DNA from: Desulfobacterales bacterium | GTDB lineage: Bacteria; Desulfobacterota; Desulfobacteria; Desulfobacterales; UBA11574 | Reading direction: 5' to 3' | NCBI GenBank assembly: GCA_012974475.1 | Contig: JAAXQD010000030.1 | Span: forward strand, 1 to 26,265 | DNA: 26,265 nucleotides | Shown: positions 1 through 6,524 of the stretch, in pieces | Layout: each line of letters begins with the position of its first letter | How positions within the stretch are numbered: the stretch's first letter is position 1 | Notes under the pieces: model-generated | Told to the model about the DNA's origin: nothing | Database searches by the model: none | The model's input: the letters and a program-made list of their open reading frames with translations, nothing else | Position numbers and translations under genes: made by a program

Positions 1-307
1 TTTAATTCAGTCGGGATGATGATTCGATCTCCTTTTTACCCCGATGAATATTCAGATAGCCATCCAAAAGATGAAAATATCATCCACTTCAAAAACCTGC
101 GATATGTCTGACAGATCCGAGGTTGGCTTTGATTGCATACCATTGCTAACGATCGCATGTTTTTTCAATCAAAATATTCTGTGTCATAAGAGGATATATG
201 TAACGGGAGCAAATTGCGGGACAGTAAAGGGTCTATTAAAACGAATGAGAAACGTGAAAAATGATTGATAAACAGTCGAAGAATCCTTCAACCGCTGCGC
301 AGGAAGC
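1..307. other. Gene-poor left edge of the window
   Basis: No convincing gene is seen here. A 74-codon plus-strand reading frame exists at 44-268, but it has no ribosome-binding site, a low-complexity composition and no recognisable motif. A Shine-Dalgarno-like AAAAGGAG lies on the minus strand near position 30 without a start codon at a usable distance inside the window. The stretch is probably the 3' flank of the SUMF1-like gene. Confidence 0.5.
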
Positions 308-1012
308 CTATCCCGTCTTGATCAGACGAAACCCCACGCGGCTGCTGCGACGGTCCGGGGAGCTGAGACTGCGAGATGCGCACCGGCAATACCAGTCCTC
401 GCTTCCCCAGTCACCGCCCCGTAACACCTTGGCCAATCCAGATGAAGGTCCTAAAGGATCTTTGGAAGGACTTTGAGAATAATAATTTCTTTCAAACCAA
501 TCCTGACCCCACTCATGGACGTTTCCGTGCATGTCATGAAGTCCCCATGCGTTCGGCTTTAAGCGACCGACCGGATGCGTTTTGCCTTCTGAATTTTTTC
601 TATACCAGGCGTATTGGGTTAATGTGTTGATATCGATGCGAAAAGAATAGGCGCTTTGTGTGTCTGCTCTTGCTGCATATTCCCATTCAGCCTCGAAGGG
701 AAGACGATATATATCTGTTTCTTCTTTTTCGTTGAGCTTTTGGATAAACCCTTGCACATCATTCCATGAAACCCTTTCCACCGGCCTTGTTTCGTCCTTA
801 AATTCACTTGGGTTGTCGTTCATAATCTCAAACCATTCCCTCTGAGTCACGGCATATTTACCCATATAAAATGTCTTGCTGATATTGACTCTGTGTCGAG
901 GGGTTTCATGATCCTCGGCTTGCTCGAGTTTTTTGTCTCCGCCCATTCTGAATGACCCCGGCGGAATCAAAACAAGTTCCATTCCGATACGGTTGGTTAT
1001 GGTTTCGAGCAT
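308..1012 (-). CDS. SUMF1/FGE-fold (formylglycine-generating-enzyme-like) protein lacking one active-site Cys
   Basis: A 234-residue protein made almost entirely of one FGE-sulfatase (SUMF1) domain. The family start GMELVLIPPGSFRMGG lies at residues 10-25, the middle signature RLPFEAEWEYAAR near 103-115, GLHDMHGNVHEW near 157-168, and the closing RGGDW...VGFR near 198-229. True formylglycine-generating enzymes use two cysteines after the RGG motif. Here the second is present (C209) but the first position is Ser204, so copper-dependent sulfatase activation is unlikely; many SUMF1-fold proteins do other, often unknown, jobs. There is no signal peptide, so it should be cytosolic. A longer frame opens at 1060, but an AGAGGA ribosome site six bases before the ATG at 1012 favours the start given. 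The gene stands alone and no sulfatase gene is nearby. Confidence 0.85.
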   Translation of the reverse strand: MLETITNRIGMELVLIPPGSFRMGGDKKLEQAEDHETPRHRVNISKTFYMGKYAVTQREWFEIMNDNPSEFKDETRPVERVSWNDVQGFIQKLNEKEETDIYRLPFEAEWEYAARADTQSAYSFRIDINTLTQYAWYRKNSEGKTHPVGRLKPNAWGLHDMHGNVHEWGQDWFERNYYSQSPSKDPLGPSSGLAKVLRGGDWGSEDWYCRCASRSLSSPDRRSSRVGFRLIKTG

Positions 1013-1268
1013 TTTAATCCTCTGAAACATATTTTTACGCCATATGACCGGTTTAATCAACTATATTCCCAGACAAACGGTTCCAAAGCCGGCGGCCCTT
1101 TCAGATATGCTGGAAGGGTATCATACTGTGATTTTTATTTATTAAGATTAATCGCCATTTGTTTGCGCTCATTTAGGGTAAGATTTTCTTGACCTGACGA
1201 TGGCCATTTGCGATATCTGTACACGGAATCAATTTCTTGTCAATGTAATTTAAACCGAAAGGTGCGAG

Positions 1269-1433
1269 ATGAAAAACAGCGAGCAGAAAGAGGTCGAGGC
1301 CTTGTGCACGGAGTGCGGTCACGCTTTCAAGTCCTACATGGACCGGGTGCTTAATGATGAAACAGGCCTCAAGGAAAACAGGGCTGTGGAATGTCCCGTC
1401 TGCGGGTGCGGCGACTGCAAGATCGGGCAATAG
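1269..1433 (+). CDS. Small zinc-ribbon protein (54 aa)
   Basis: A short gene with a good ribosome site (AAAGGTG four bases upstream). The product has CTEC at residues 13-16 and CPVCGCGDC at about 42-50, giving two CxxC knuckles about 25 residues apart plus an extra CxxC, the pattern of a single zinc ribbon with a cysteine-rich tail. It probably binds one or two zinc ions in the cytosol; the partner is unknown. It ends 27 bases before a truncated quinone oxidoreductase gene, so it may once have shared an operon with it. Its small size makes it easy to miss, but the Cys spacing and ribosome site support it. It could also be a metal-binding or transcription-associated miniprotein; no function can be assigned. 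Confidence 0.7.
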   Translation: MKNSEQKEVEALCTECGHAFKSYMDRVLNDETGLKENRAVECPVCGCGDCKIGQ

Positions 1434-1460
1434 TCCGGAACACAGCTGAAAGGAGATTTT

Positions 1461-1571
1461 ATGACTAAAGCCATTCTTCTGCAAGAAACCGGTGGCCCTG
1501 AGGTTTTATGCTGGGAAGAACATGATCCGGGACAACCGGGAACAGGTGAAGTTCTACCAAAAACACAATGA
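1461..1571 (+). pseudogene. 5' remnant of an NADPH:quinone oxidoreductase (zinc-independent MDR family) gene
   Basis: AAAGGAG precedes an ATG that opens 36 codons reading MTKAILLQETGGPEVL, then WEEHDPGQPGTGEV and a stop. The first 31 residues match the N-terminus of quinone oxidoreductases (usual length about 320). After EVL the sequence departs from the family pattern and ends six codons later. The remaining catalytic and NADPH-binding domains are absent downstream, where a DUF6122-like gene begins nine bases after the stop. The arrangement looks like a deletion that joined the start of one gene to the front of another. The intact ribosome site means it could still be translated as a short leader. 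Confidence 0.7.
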
Positions 1572-1580
1572 AACCCGCAT

Positions 1581-1898
1581 ATGTTTCGTCCGATAGCACA
1601 TATAGGGCTCCACGTCATCGTACCTGGAATGGCGTCCAAGCTCCTGTTTCCAGATCGATGGAAAACAGCTTGGCTGGTAATGATGTCAGCCATGATTATC
1701 GACCTGGATCATTTATTAGCCCACCCCATATACGATCCGAATCGGTGCGGAATAAACTTTCATCCCATGCACTCGCTTCCAGCAATAGCTATATATGCCA
1801 TACTTGCTGCAATACCGAAGACCCGGGTTTTGGGATTCGGGTTGGTCATCCATGTCATGCTGGACGGCTTGGATTGTCTCTGGATGAACGTTATTTAA
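1581..1898 (+). CDS. DUF6122-like small integral membrane protein
   Basis: A 105-residue hydrophobic protein with about three membrane segments (roughly residues 5-20, 32-45 and 68-95). It carries a polar, conserved-looking motif set: IGLHVIVPG near the N-terminus, DLDHLLAHPIYDPNRC at about 41-56, FHPMHS near 60-65, and HVMLDGLDCLWM at the end. Repeated His/Asp pairs beside membrane helices are the hallmark of the DUF6122 family, whose biochemical role is unknown; the residues could bind metal. It starts nine bases after the stop of the quinone oxidoreductase fragment, with no clear ribosome site of its own, so translation may be coupled to that short frame. It converges on aroK with only eight bases between stop codons. 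Confidence 0.75.
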   Translation: MFRPIAHIGLHVIVPGMASKLLFPDRWKTAWLVMMSAMIIDLDHLLAHPIYDPNRCGINFHPMHSLPAIAIYAILAAIPKTRVLGFGLVIHVMLDGLDCLWMNVI

Positions 1899-1906
1899 CC
1901 GCCGCA

Positions 1907-2422
1907 CTACCGTTTGCGGGAACAAATGATTTCGATGATTTTTCCTGCGACTTGCTCCGGCGTTAATGCATCTGTATCGATTTCGTATTGGGCGGCGCTC
2001 TTGTATTTGGAAATCCTTTGCTCCAGGACTTCTGCCACTTCTTCTGTAAAAGTCTTTCCGGTGGTCAAGGCAGGCCGCTGGGTATCTGCTTGAATTCGCC
2101 GAACGATGGTATCCACCGAAGCCTGTAACCAAAATATGCGGGAGTTCTTTTTCAAGGCCTCAATGTTTTCAGGACGTTCAATAACCCCGCCACCGGTATC
2201 CATAATAATATTATCGAGTCCTGACAATTCCAGAACCATTTTAGATTCTAGATCCCGGAATTCGGTCCAACCAAATCTCTCGACGATTTCCGGAATTGAC
2301 ATGCCCGACCTGGCAGCAATTTTCAAATCCATACCGATACACGGCATTCCAAGGTGCAATGCGAGAAGTTCTCCCACCACACTTTTTCCGGTACCCCGAT
2401 ATCCGATCAGTACGATATTCAT
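1907..2422 (-). CDS. aroK: Shikimate kinase AroK
   Basis: A 171-residue P-loop kinase that phosphorylates shikimate to shikimate 3-phosphate with ATP. The Walker A GYRGTGKS is at residues 7-14, the shikimate/Mg region at GMDLKIAARSGMSIPEI (30-46), FRDLE at about 56-60, DTGGGV at about 74-79 and the LID motif RPAL at about 115-118. Length is normal. Of the two Asp residues in the usual DxD shikimate/Mg motif only the second remains (D32); the first is Gly30. Its start overlaps the aroE stop by four bases (ATGA), so the two are translationally coupled. It converges with the DUF6122-like gene. Everything except the Gly30 substitution is ordinary for the family. Confidence 0.93.
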   Translation of the reverse strand: MNIVLIGYRGTGKSVVGELLALHLGMPCIGMDLKIAARSGMSIPEIVERFGWTEFRDLESKMVLELSGLDNIIMDTGGGVIERPENIEALKKNSRIFWLQASVDTIVRRIQADTQRPALTTGKTFTEEVAEVLEQRISKYKSAAQYEIDTDALTPEQVAGKIIEIICSRKR

Positions 2423-3288
2423 GATTCCAAGTGCTCCATCACTACACGACGCATAATCTCGACAGGTGCGTCAACGCCCGTAAAACGTTCAAACTGCAAC
2501 ACCGCTTGGTTGATAAACATTTCGACGCCGTAAATTACTTTAAGGCCCCAGGACCTTGCCTCGGCAAGCAGCTTGGTTTCAAGGGGTGTATAAACAATGT
2601 CAAAGACAACCTGCTCAGTTCGAAATAACTCGGCAGGAATCAGAGAGGCATTTTCCTTTGGATGCATACCCACCGGCGTACAGTGAATGATTAAATCCGC
2701 AATCTCCATGGCTGAAGCAAGAGTATTTTCGTTGAGCAACTCAGATTGGATGGACGCATCTGTTCCGGCCTTTAAATCCGTTGTCAACTGCTGAAGCATC
2801 GGCCCGTCAATATCCAAAATTGAAAGTTTTCTCAGTTGGGTATTTCGGGCGAGGGTAAAGGAAATCGCCCTTGCTGCGCCCCCTGAACCCAATATTAAAA
2901 TATTTTTTCCGTCGATATCTATACCCGCATCGATAATGGCCTTTAACGCACCCGGTCCATCGGTTCCCAATCCAAACAGCTTTCCTTTTTCATTAATAAC
3001 CGTATTGATGGAACCGATGTTGCGGTCTATCTCCGAAATTTCATCTACGTATTTCATTGCTTCCATTTTATGCGGAATGGTGACGCTCATGCCGTGAAAG
3101 TTCCCCAACGCCCTCATGCCCGCCAAGGCATTTTTTACATCTTCCACCCGGCAGGCCACATAAACGGAATCGATATCCAGCGCAGCGAAGGCGGCATTGT
3201 GAATTGCAGGAGAAAGGGTGTGGGCAACAGGATTACCAATAACTGCGTAAAGTTGGGTGTTGTTGGTGATTGTTCTATAATCTTTCAT
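2419..3288 (-). CDS. aroE: Shikimate dehydrogenase AroE (NADP-dependent)
   Basis: A 289-residue enzyme reducing 3-dehydroshikimate to shikimate. The substrate motif HTLSPAIHN is at residues 23-31, the catalytic lysine in VTIPHK (K74), SINTV at 93-97, the catalytic aspartate in GTDGPG (D110; families usually have NTDG) and the NADP-binding GSGGAAR at 134-140. The start at 3288 follows GGAGGTTTT, a near-ideal ribosome site; the longer frame to 3309 would place that site inside the coding region. It is the first gene of the aroE-aroK pair. aroC lies 6 kb away on the other strand, so this part of the pathway is locally split around the aldehyde oxidoreductase operon. Confidence 0.94.
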   Translation of the reverse strand: MKDYRTITNNTQLYAVIGNPVAHTLSPAIHNAAFAALDIDSVYVACRVEDVKNALAGMRALGNFHGMSVTIPHKMEAMKYVDEISEIDRNIGSINTVINEKGKLFGLGTDGPGALKAIIDAGIDIDGKNILILGSGGAARAISFTLARNTQLRKLSILDIDGPMLQQLTTDLKAGTDASIQSELLNENTLASAMEIADLIIHCTPVGMHPKENASLIPAELFRTEQVVFDIVYTPLETKLLAEARSWGLKVIYGVEMFINQAVLQFERFTGVDAPVEIMRRVVMEHLES

Positions 3289-3701
3289 AAAACCTCCGTA
3301 CATATTCAAAGGGGTGCGCTACACATTTAACAAGAATCCTATTTTGAAAGCGGCATTAGCGAAATTTTCGCATTGTCATTTGTATTCGGATGAATCAGAA
3401 TATGTTAGATTGTTCGGTGGGCGACGGCAATGGCCCGCAGAAAACGAAAATTATAAATCAGATACCGAAAATGAGATCCGTTGTCAAGAATGCGAGGGAT
3501 CGGGAGGTCCATTGGAACAGAAAAGAAGCGATAAATCCTATCCAGAATAATTTGTGAAGCTTGAGTTAATACTTGAATGCAAATCGATTCCAGCGTATGC
3601 TTCAATGAAGTATTCGCCGGATCCTGTTGAATTCAATTCAAGTTTTACACCTATATTTTGCACAACCCCATCACAGAAGGTAAGAATAAGAGAGTGGCTG
3701 A
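3289..3701. other. Divergent intergenic region between aroE and the moaD-like gene
   Basis: About 410 bases between two outward-facing operons, so it should hold both promoters. Reading frames of 66-78 codons exist on each strand (3314-3550 plus, 3405-3605 minus), but neither has a ribosome site or a recognisable sequence. No confident -35/-10 pair, sigma-54 site or strong operator palindrome was found by eye. Confidence 0.4.
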
Positions 3702-3992
3702 ATGAAGATCGAGGTCAAAGGATATCTCACCTTGAAAAAAACAATGGGCGGTAACGCCGCGTTTGAAATGGAAATAGAAAACGCCACGATAAAAGACGTG
3801 TTAAAGGATTTGTCCGAAATATTTGGACGAGACTTCAAGGATGCAATTTTCGATTCAAAAACTGATAAGCTTCATCGTCATGTTCGCGTTTTAGTGAACG
3901 GTCGTCACTACATCTACCTGCCGAATCGCTTGGATACCCAACTGAAAGCGGAAGATGAAGTGGCGCTTTTCCCCGCTGTCGCCGGAGGATAA
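3702..3992 (+). CDS. MoaD/ThiS-family sulfur-carrier protein dedicated to the AOR operon
   Basis: A 96-residue ubiquitin-fold protein ending in VAGG. The C-terminal Gly-Gly is the feature that is adenylated and thiocarboxylated in MoaD and ThiS. The body shows the family pattern: an N-terminal strand MKIEVKGYLTL, the helix start TIKDVLKDLSE near 29-39, a central VRVLVNGRHY strand and D-EVALFPAVAGG at the end. MoaD supplies sulfur for the dithiolene of the pterin cofactor. As the first gene of an operon encoding a pterin-containing aldehyde oxidoreductase, a dedicated cofactor role is a reasonable inference. No other molybdopterin genes are present, so MoaE and MoeB partners must be elsewhere. 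The ribosome site is weak (GAGTGG). Confidence 0.85.
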   Translation: MKIEVKGYLTLKKTMGGNAAFEMEIENATIKDVLKDLSEIFGRDFKDAIFDSKTDKLHRHVRVLVNGRHYIYLPNRLDTQLKAEDEVALFPAVAGG

Positions 3993-4052
3993 CCGTTTGT
4001 CGCTTCTTATTAGAGTATTATTAAGCTGTCTTGCATGATAGGAGATTAAATT

Positions 4053-4625
4053 ATGTATAACGCCGGATCCGAAGACTGGGAAAAAAAATATGCTGAATTG
4101 GTGAAGGGCAGGAAAGCATCGCAATCAAAACCTTACATCGTTCTAAGTCCGGAATGGGCGTCTAAAATTGAAGAAAAGATTCAAAATGACCGACGGTATA
4201 AAGAGGTTGCCAAAACTTGGGAGGGATCCGTCACGCTGGTTTTCAAGGCGGATTCAGCGCCCGGCCTCGATTCTGATCTATTTGTTTTTATGGATTTGTG
4301 GCATGGTCAATGCCATTCAGTTAAAATCGTTCCCAGCGAAACAGGGAGAAATGCGGATTATGTTCTTGAAGCAAAATATGAAAGATGGAAAAGGGTATTA
4401 AAAAAGGATCTCAATGTCGTCCGAGAGATCGCAACCAACCAACTAAAATTGGTTCCCTTTAATTTCAAGAAAGCAGCAAAACTGGCATCGGCGGCCCCAG
4501 CAGCGATCAGATTGGTGGATCTGGCGGGGGAAGTGAGCGATAAATTTCCGGATGAGTTGGAACCGGAAGCTTTTCTTACGTTTAAAGCCTTTCTCCAAGA
4601 ATTGAAAACGAAATTTGGTATTTGA
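4053..4625 (+). CDS. SCP2-like (sterol-carrier-protein-type) protein between moaD-like and AOR genes
   Basis: A 190-residue soluble protein with no signal peptide, preceded by a good AGGAG site. Residues about 35-160 look like an SCP2 domain: an amphipathic helix (SPEWASKIEEKI, 32-43), a first strand GSVTLVFKAD (58-67), a strand with DLFVFMDLWHGQ (75-86), YVLEAKYERWKRVL (103-116) and the typical end helix region ATNQLKLVPFNFKKAAKLA (127-145). SCP2 domains bind acyl-CoAs, fatty acids or sterols in a hydrophobic tunnel. Its place between a MoaD-like gene and an AOR gene, upstream of an acyl-CoA ligase, suggests it binds a hydrophobic aldehyde, acid or CoA ester of the pathway; that is inference. 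The family match is by pattern only. Confidence 0.6.
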   Translation: MYNAGSEDWEKKYAELVKGRKASQSKPYIVLSPEWASKIEEKIQNDRRYKEVAKTWEGSVTLVFKADSAPGLDSDLFVFMDLWHGQCHSVKIVPSETGRNADYVLEAKYERWKRVLKKDLNVVREIATNQLKLVPFNFKKAAKLASAAPAAIRLVDLAGEVSDKFPDELEPEAFLTFKAFLQELKTKFGI

Positions 4626-4649
4626 GGCCCATGCGCGGGAGGTAACAAA

Positions 4650-6524
4650 ATGTTTGGATTAATGGGAAAGATTTTGAGGGTGAATTTAACGGACCGGAGT
4701 ATTTTCGAAGAAGAGATTCCCGAAGAAACGGCAAAGAAATATTTAGGTGGAAGAGGCCTTGCCAGCAAATATCTTTTTGATGAAGTTAAACCGAAAATAT
4801 CACCTTTAGGACCGGAAAACAAGCTGATCTTCATGTCCGGGCTCTTAACCGGAACCCTTTCTCCAAGTGCTGCCCGCTACAGTGTCGTTGCGAAATCTCC
4901 GTTGACCGGCATATGGGCCCAGTCCAATTCCGGGGGTCGGTGGGGAGTGGATCTCAAACAGTCGGGTTTCGATGGAATTATATTTGAAGGCATTTCGGAA
5001 AAGCCCGTTTATCTGGTAATTGATGATGGAGAAGTTGAACTCCGCGACGCCAGTGATCTTTGGGGGAAAAATGTTTCAGAAACCACCGGGATACTCAAAG
5101 AAACATTGGGGGATAAATTCAATGTCGCCAGTATCGGCATCGCTGGAGAGAATCTTGTTAAATACGCTGCGATCATGAATGATCTTCATCGGGCAGCGGG
5201 GCGATGCGGGCTGGGGGCTGTAATGGGATCCAAAAGGTTGAAAGCCGTTGCAGTAAAAGGGCGTAAGGAGATCAAAATTGCGGATAAAAATACCTTTAAA
5301 GAAGTGTCTAAAAAACAATATGATCTTCTTGGTGAGAATATACTCGGTGCCGGCTTACAAGGATATGGAACGAATTTGGTGTTGGATATCGTCAACGTCT
5401 GTGGGGGATTGCCGACCCGAAACTGGCAAACCGGCGTTTGCACCTATGCCGAGGAGATTAACGGGGAGGCCCTGAATGAAAAGGTCCTTGTACAGGCTGT
5501 TGGCTGCTTTGCCTGCCCCATAAAATGTGGTCGGGACACCGAAATCAAGAAAGGCCCTTATAAAGGGCATAAAGGAGAAGGCCCGGAATATGAAACCGTC
5601 GCGATTTTTGGGGCAATGTGTGATAATTCCGATATGGAAGCCATTACCATGGCCAACTATCTCTGTAATGATTATGGCCTGGATACCATTTCATGCGGCA
5701 GCACCATTGCGTTCACCATGGAGTGTTTTGAAAAGGGGATTCTTACTAAAGACCATGCCGGAGGGATGGAGATATGTTTTGGCGATGCCGAAACGATTTT
5801 AGCGCTCGTTCACAAAATTGCCAAAAGGGAAGGTGTGGGAGATCTCCTGGCTGAAGGAACACGGGTCATGGCTCAAAGACTGGGGCAGGGCTCAGAGCGG
5901 TTTGCCATGAATGTCAAAGGACTTGAATTGCCGGCGTATGATTCAAGGGCTGCAAAGATTACCGGTCTTGCTTTTGCCACGGCCAATCGGGGCGGTGATC
6001 ATATCACCGGCTATGTCCAAGGCCCGACGTATCTTGCCAGTCCATTTCTGGTCATAGAAGAAAGTGAAATCGAAGACCCTCTCATGGAGAATCCCGAGGA
6101 AGCCAAGGTGGTCAAAGATTTAGAAGATGCCCTGACGGTTTTTGATGCGGTTGGATTGTGTAAATTCATGGGAATGACTTCAGACTCCCTGGAGATTACA
6201 CGGATTATTGCCGCCGTTACCGGCTGGGATTTCGGCGTCGATGAGTTCAGGAAAATTGGCGAAAGAATTTACAATCTGGAAAGGGCTTTCAATATAAGAG
6301 AAGGACTCACTCGTGCGGACGATACACTGCCCAGAAGATTATTGGAGGACCCGCTTCCAGAGGGCCCGGCCGAGGGGCATGTCAATCACCTGGATATTCT
6401 TTTGGATCCTTATTATGAATTTCGTGGATGGGATAAGGCCACCGGTAAGCCAACCCCGGAAAAGCTGAAAGAATTGAGACTGGATGATGTCATCGGACAC
6501 ATTTATGGAGGTGAAGCACAATGA
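4650..6524 (+). CDS. Tungsten/molybdenum aldehyde:ferredoxin oxidoreductase (AOR family)
   Basis: A 624-residue AOR-family enzyme, the usual length, oxidising aldehydes to carboxylic acids (or the reverse) with a bis-pterin W or Mo centre and a [4Fe-4S] cluster, using ferredoxin. Visible signatures: GGRGLASKYL (33-42), SPLTGIWAQSNSGG (83-96), the cluster motif CFACPIKC (C286, C289, C293), GPEYET (311-316), DYGLDT (341-346), KGLELPAYDSR (423-433) and a distal Cys504 in VGLCKFMG that fits the fourth cluster ligand. No signal peptide is present, so it is cytosolic. The downstream acyl-CoA synthetase overlaps by four bases, and a MoaD-like and an SCP2-like gene precede it. The substrate cannot be deduced; an aromatic or long-chain aldehyde fits the ligase and lipid-binding neighbours. 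Confidence 0.93.
   Translation: MFGLMGKILRVNLTDRSIFEEEIPEETAKKYLGGRGLASKYLFDEVKPKISPLGPENKLIFMSGLLTGTLSPSAARYSVVAKSPLTGIWAQSNSGGRWGVDLKQSGFDGIIFEGISEKPVYLVIDDGEVELRDASDLWGKNVSETTGILKETLGDKFNVASIGIAGENLVKYAAIMNDLHRAAGRCGLGAVMGSKRLKAVAVKGRKEIKIADKNTFKEVSKKQYDLLGENILGAGLQGYGTNLVLDIVNVCGGLPTRNWQTGVCTYAEEINGEALNEKVLVQAVGCFACPIKCGRDTEIKKGPYKGHKGEGPEYETVAIFGAMCDNSDMEAITMANYLCNDYGLDTISCGSTIAFTMECFEKGILTKDHAGGMEICFGDAETILALVHKIAKREGVGDLLAEGTRVMAQRLGQGSERFAMNVKGLELPAYDSRAAKITGLAFATANRGGDHITGYVQGPTYLASPFLVIEESEIEDPLMENPEEAKVVKDLEDALTVFDAVGLCKFMGMTSDSLEITRIIAAVTGWDFGVDEFRKIGERIYNLERAFNIREGLTRADDTLPRRLLEDPLPEGPAEGHVNHLDILLDPYYEFRGWDKATGKPTPEKLKELRLDDVIGHIYGGEAQ

Noticed and set aside
1..44. Strong Shine-Dalgarno-like sequence on the minus strand (AAAAGGAG)
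   Set aside because: No start codon follows within the window, so no gene can be supported.
44..268. 74-codon plus-strand frame at the left edge
   Set aside because: No ribosome site and no family-like pattern; composition looks like non-coding DNA.
1568..1966. 132-codon plus-strand frame overlapping the DUF6122-like gene and the end of aroK
   Set aside because: It overlaps two better-supported genes and has an unstructured composition.
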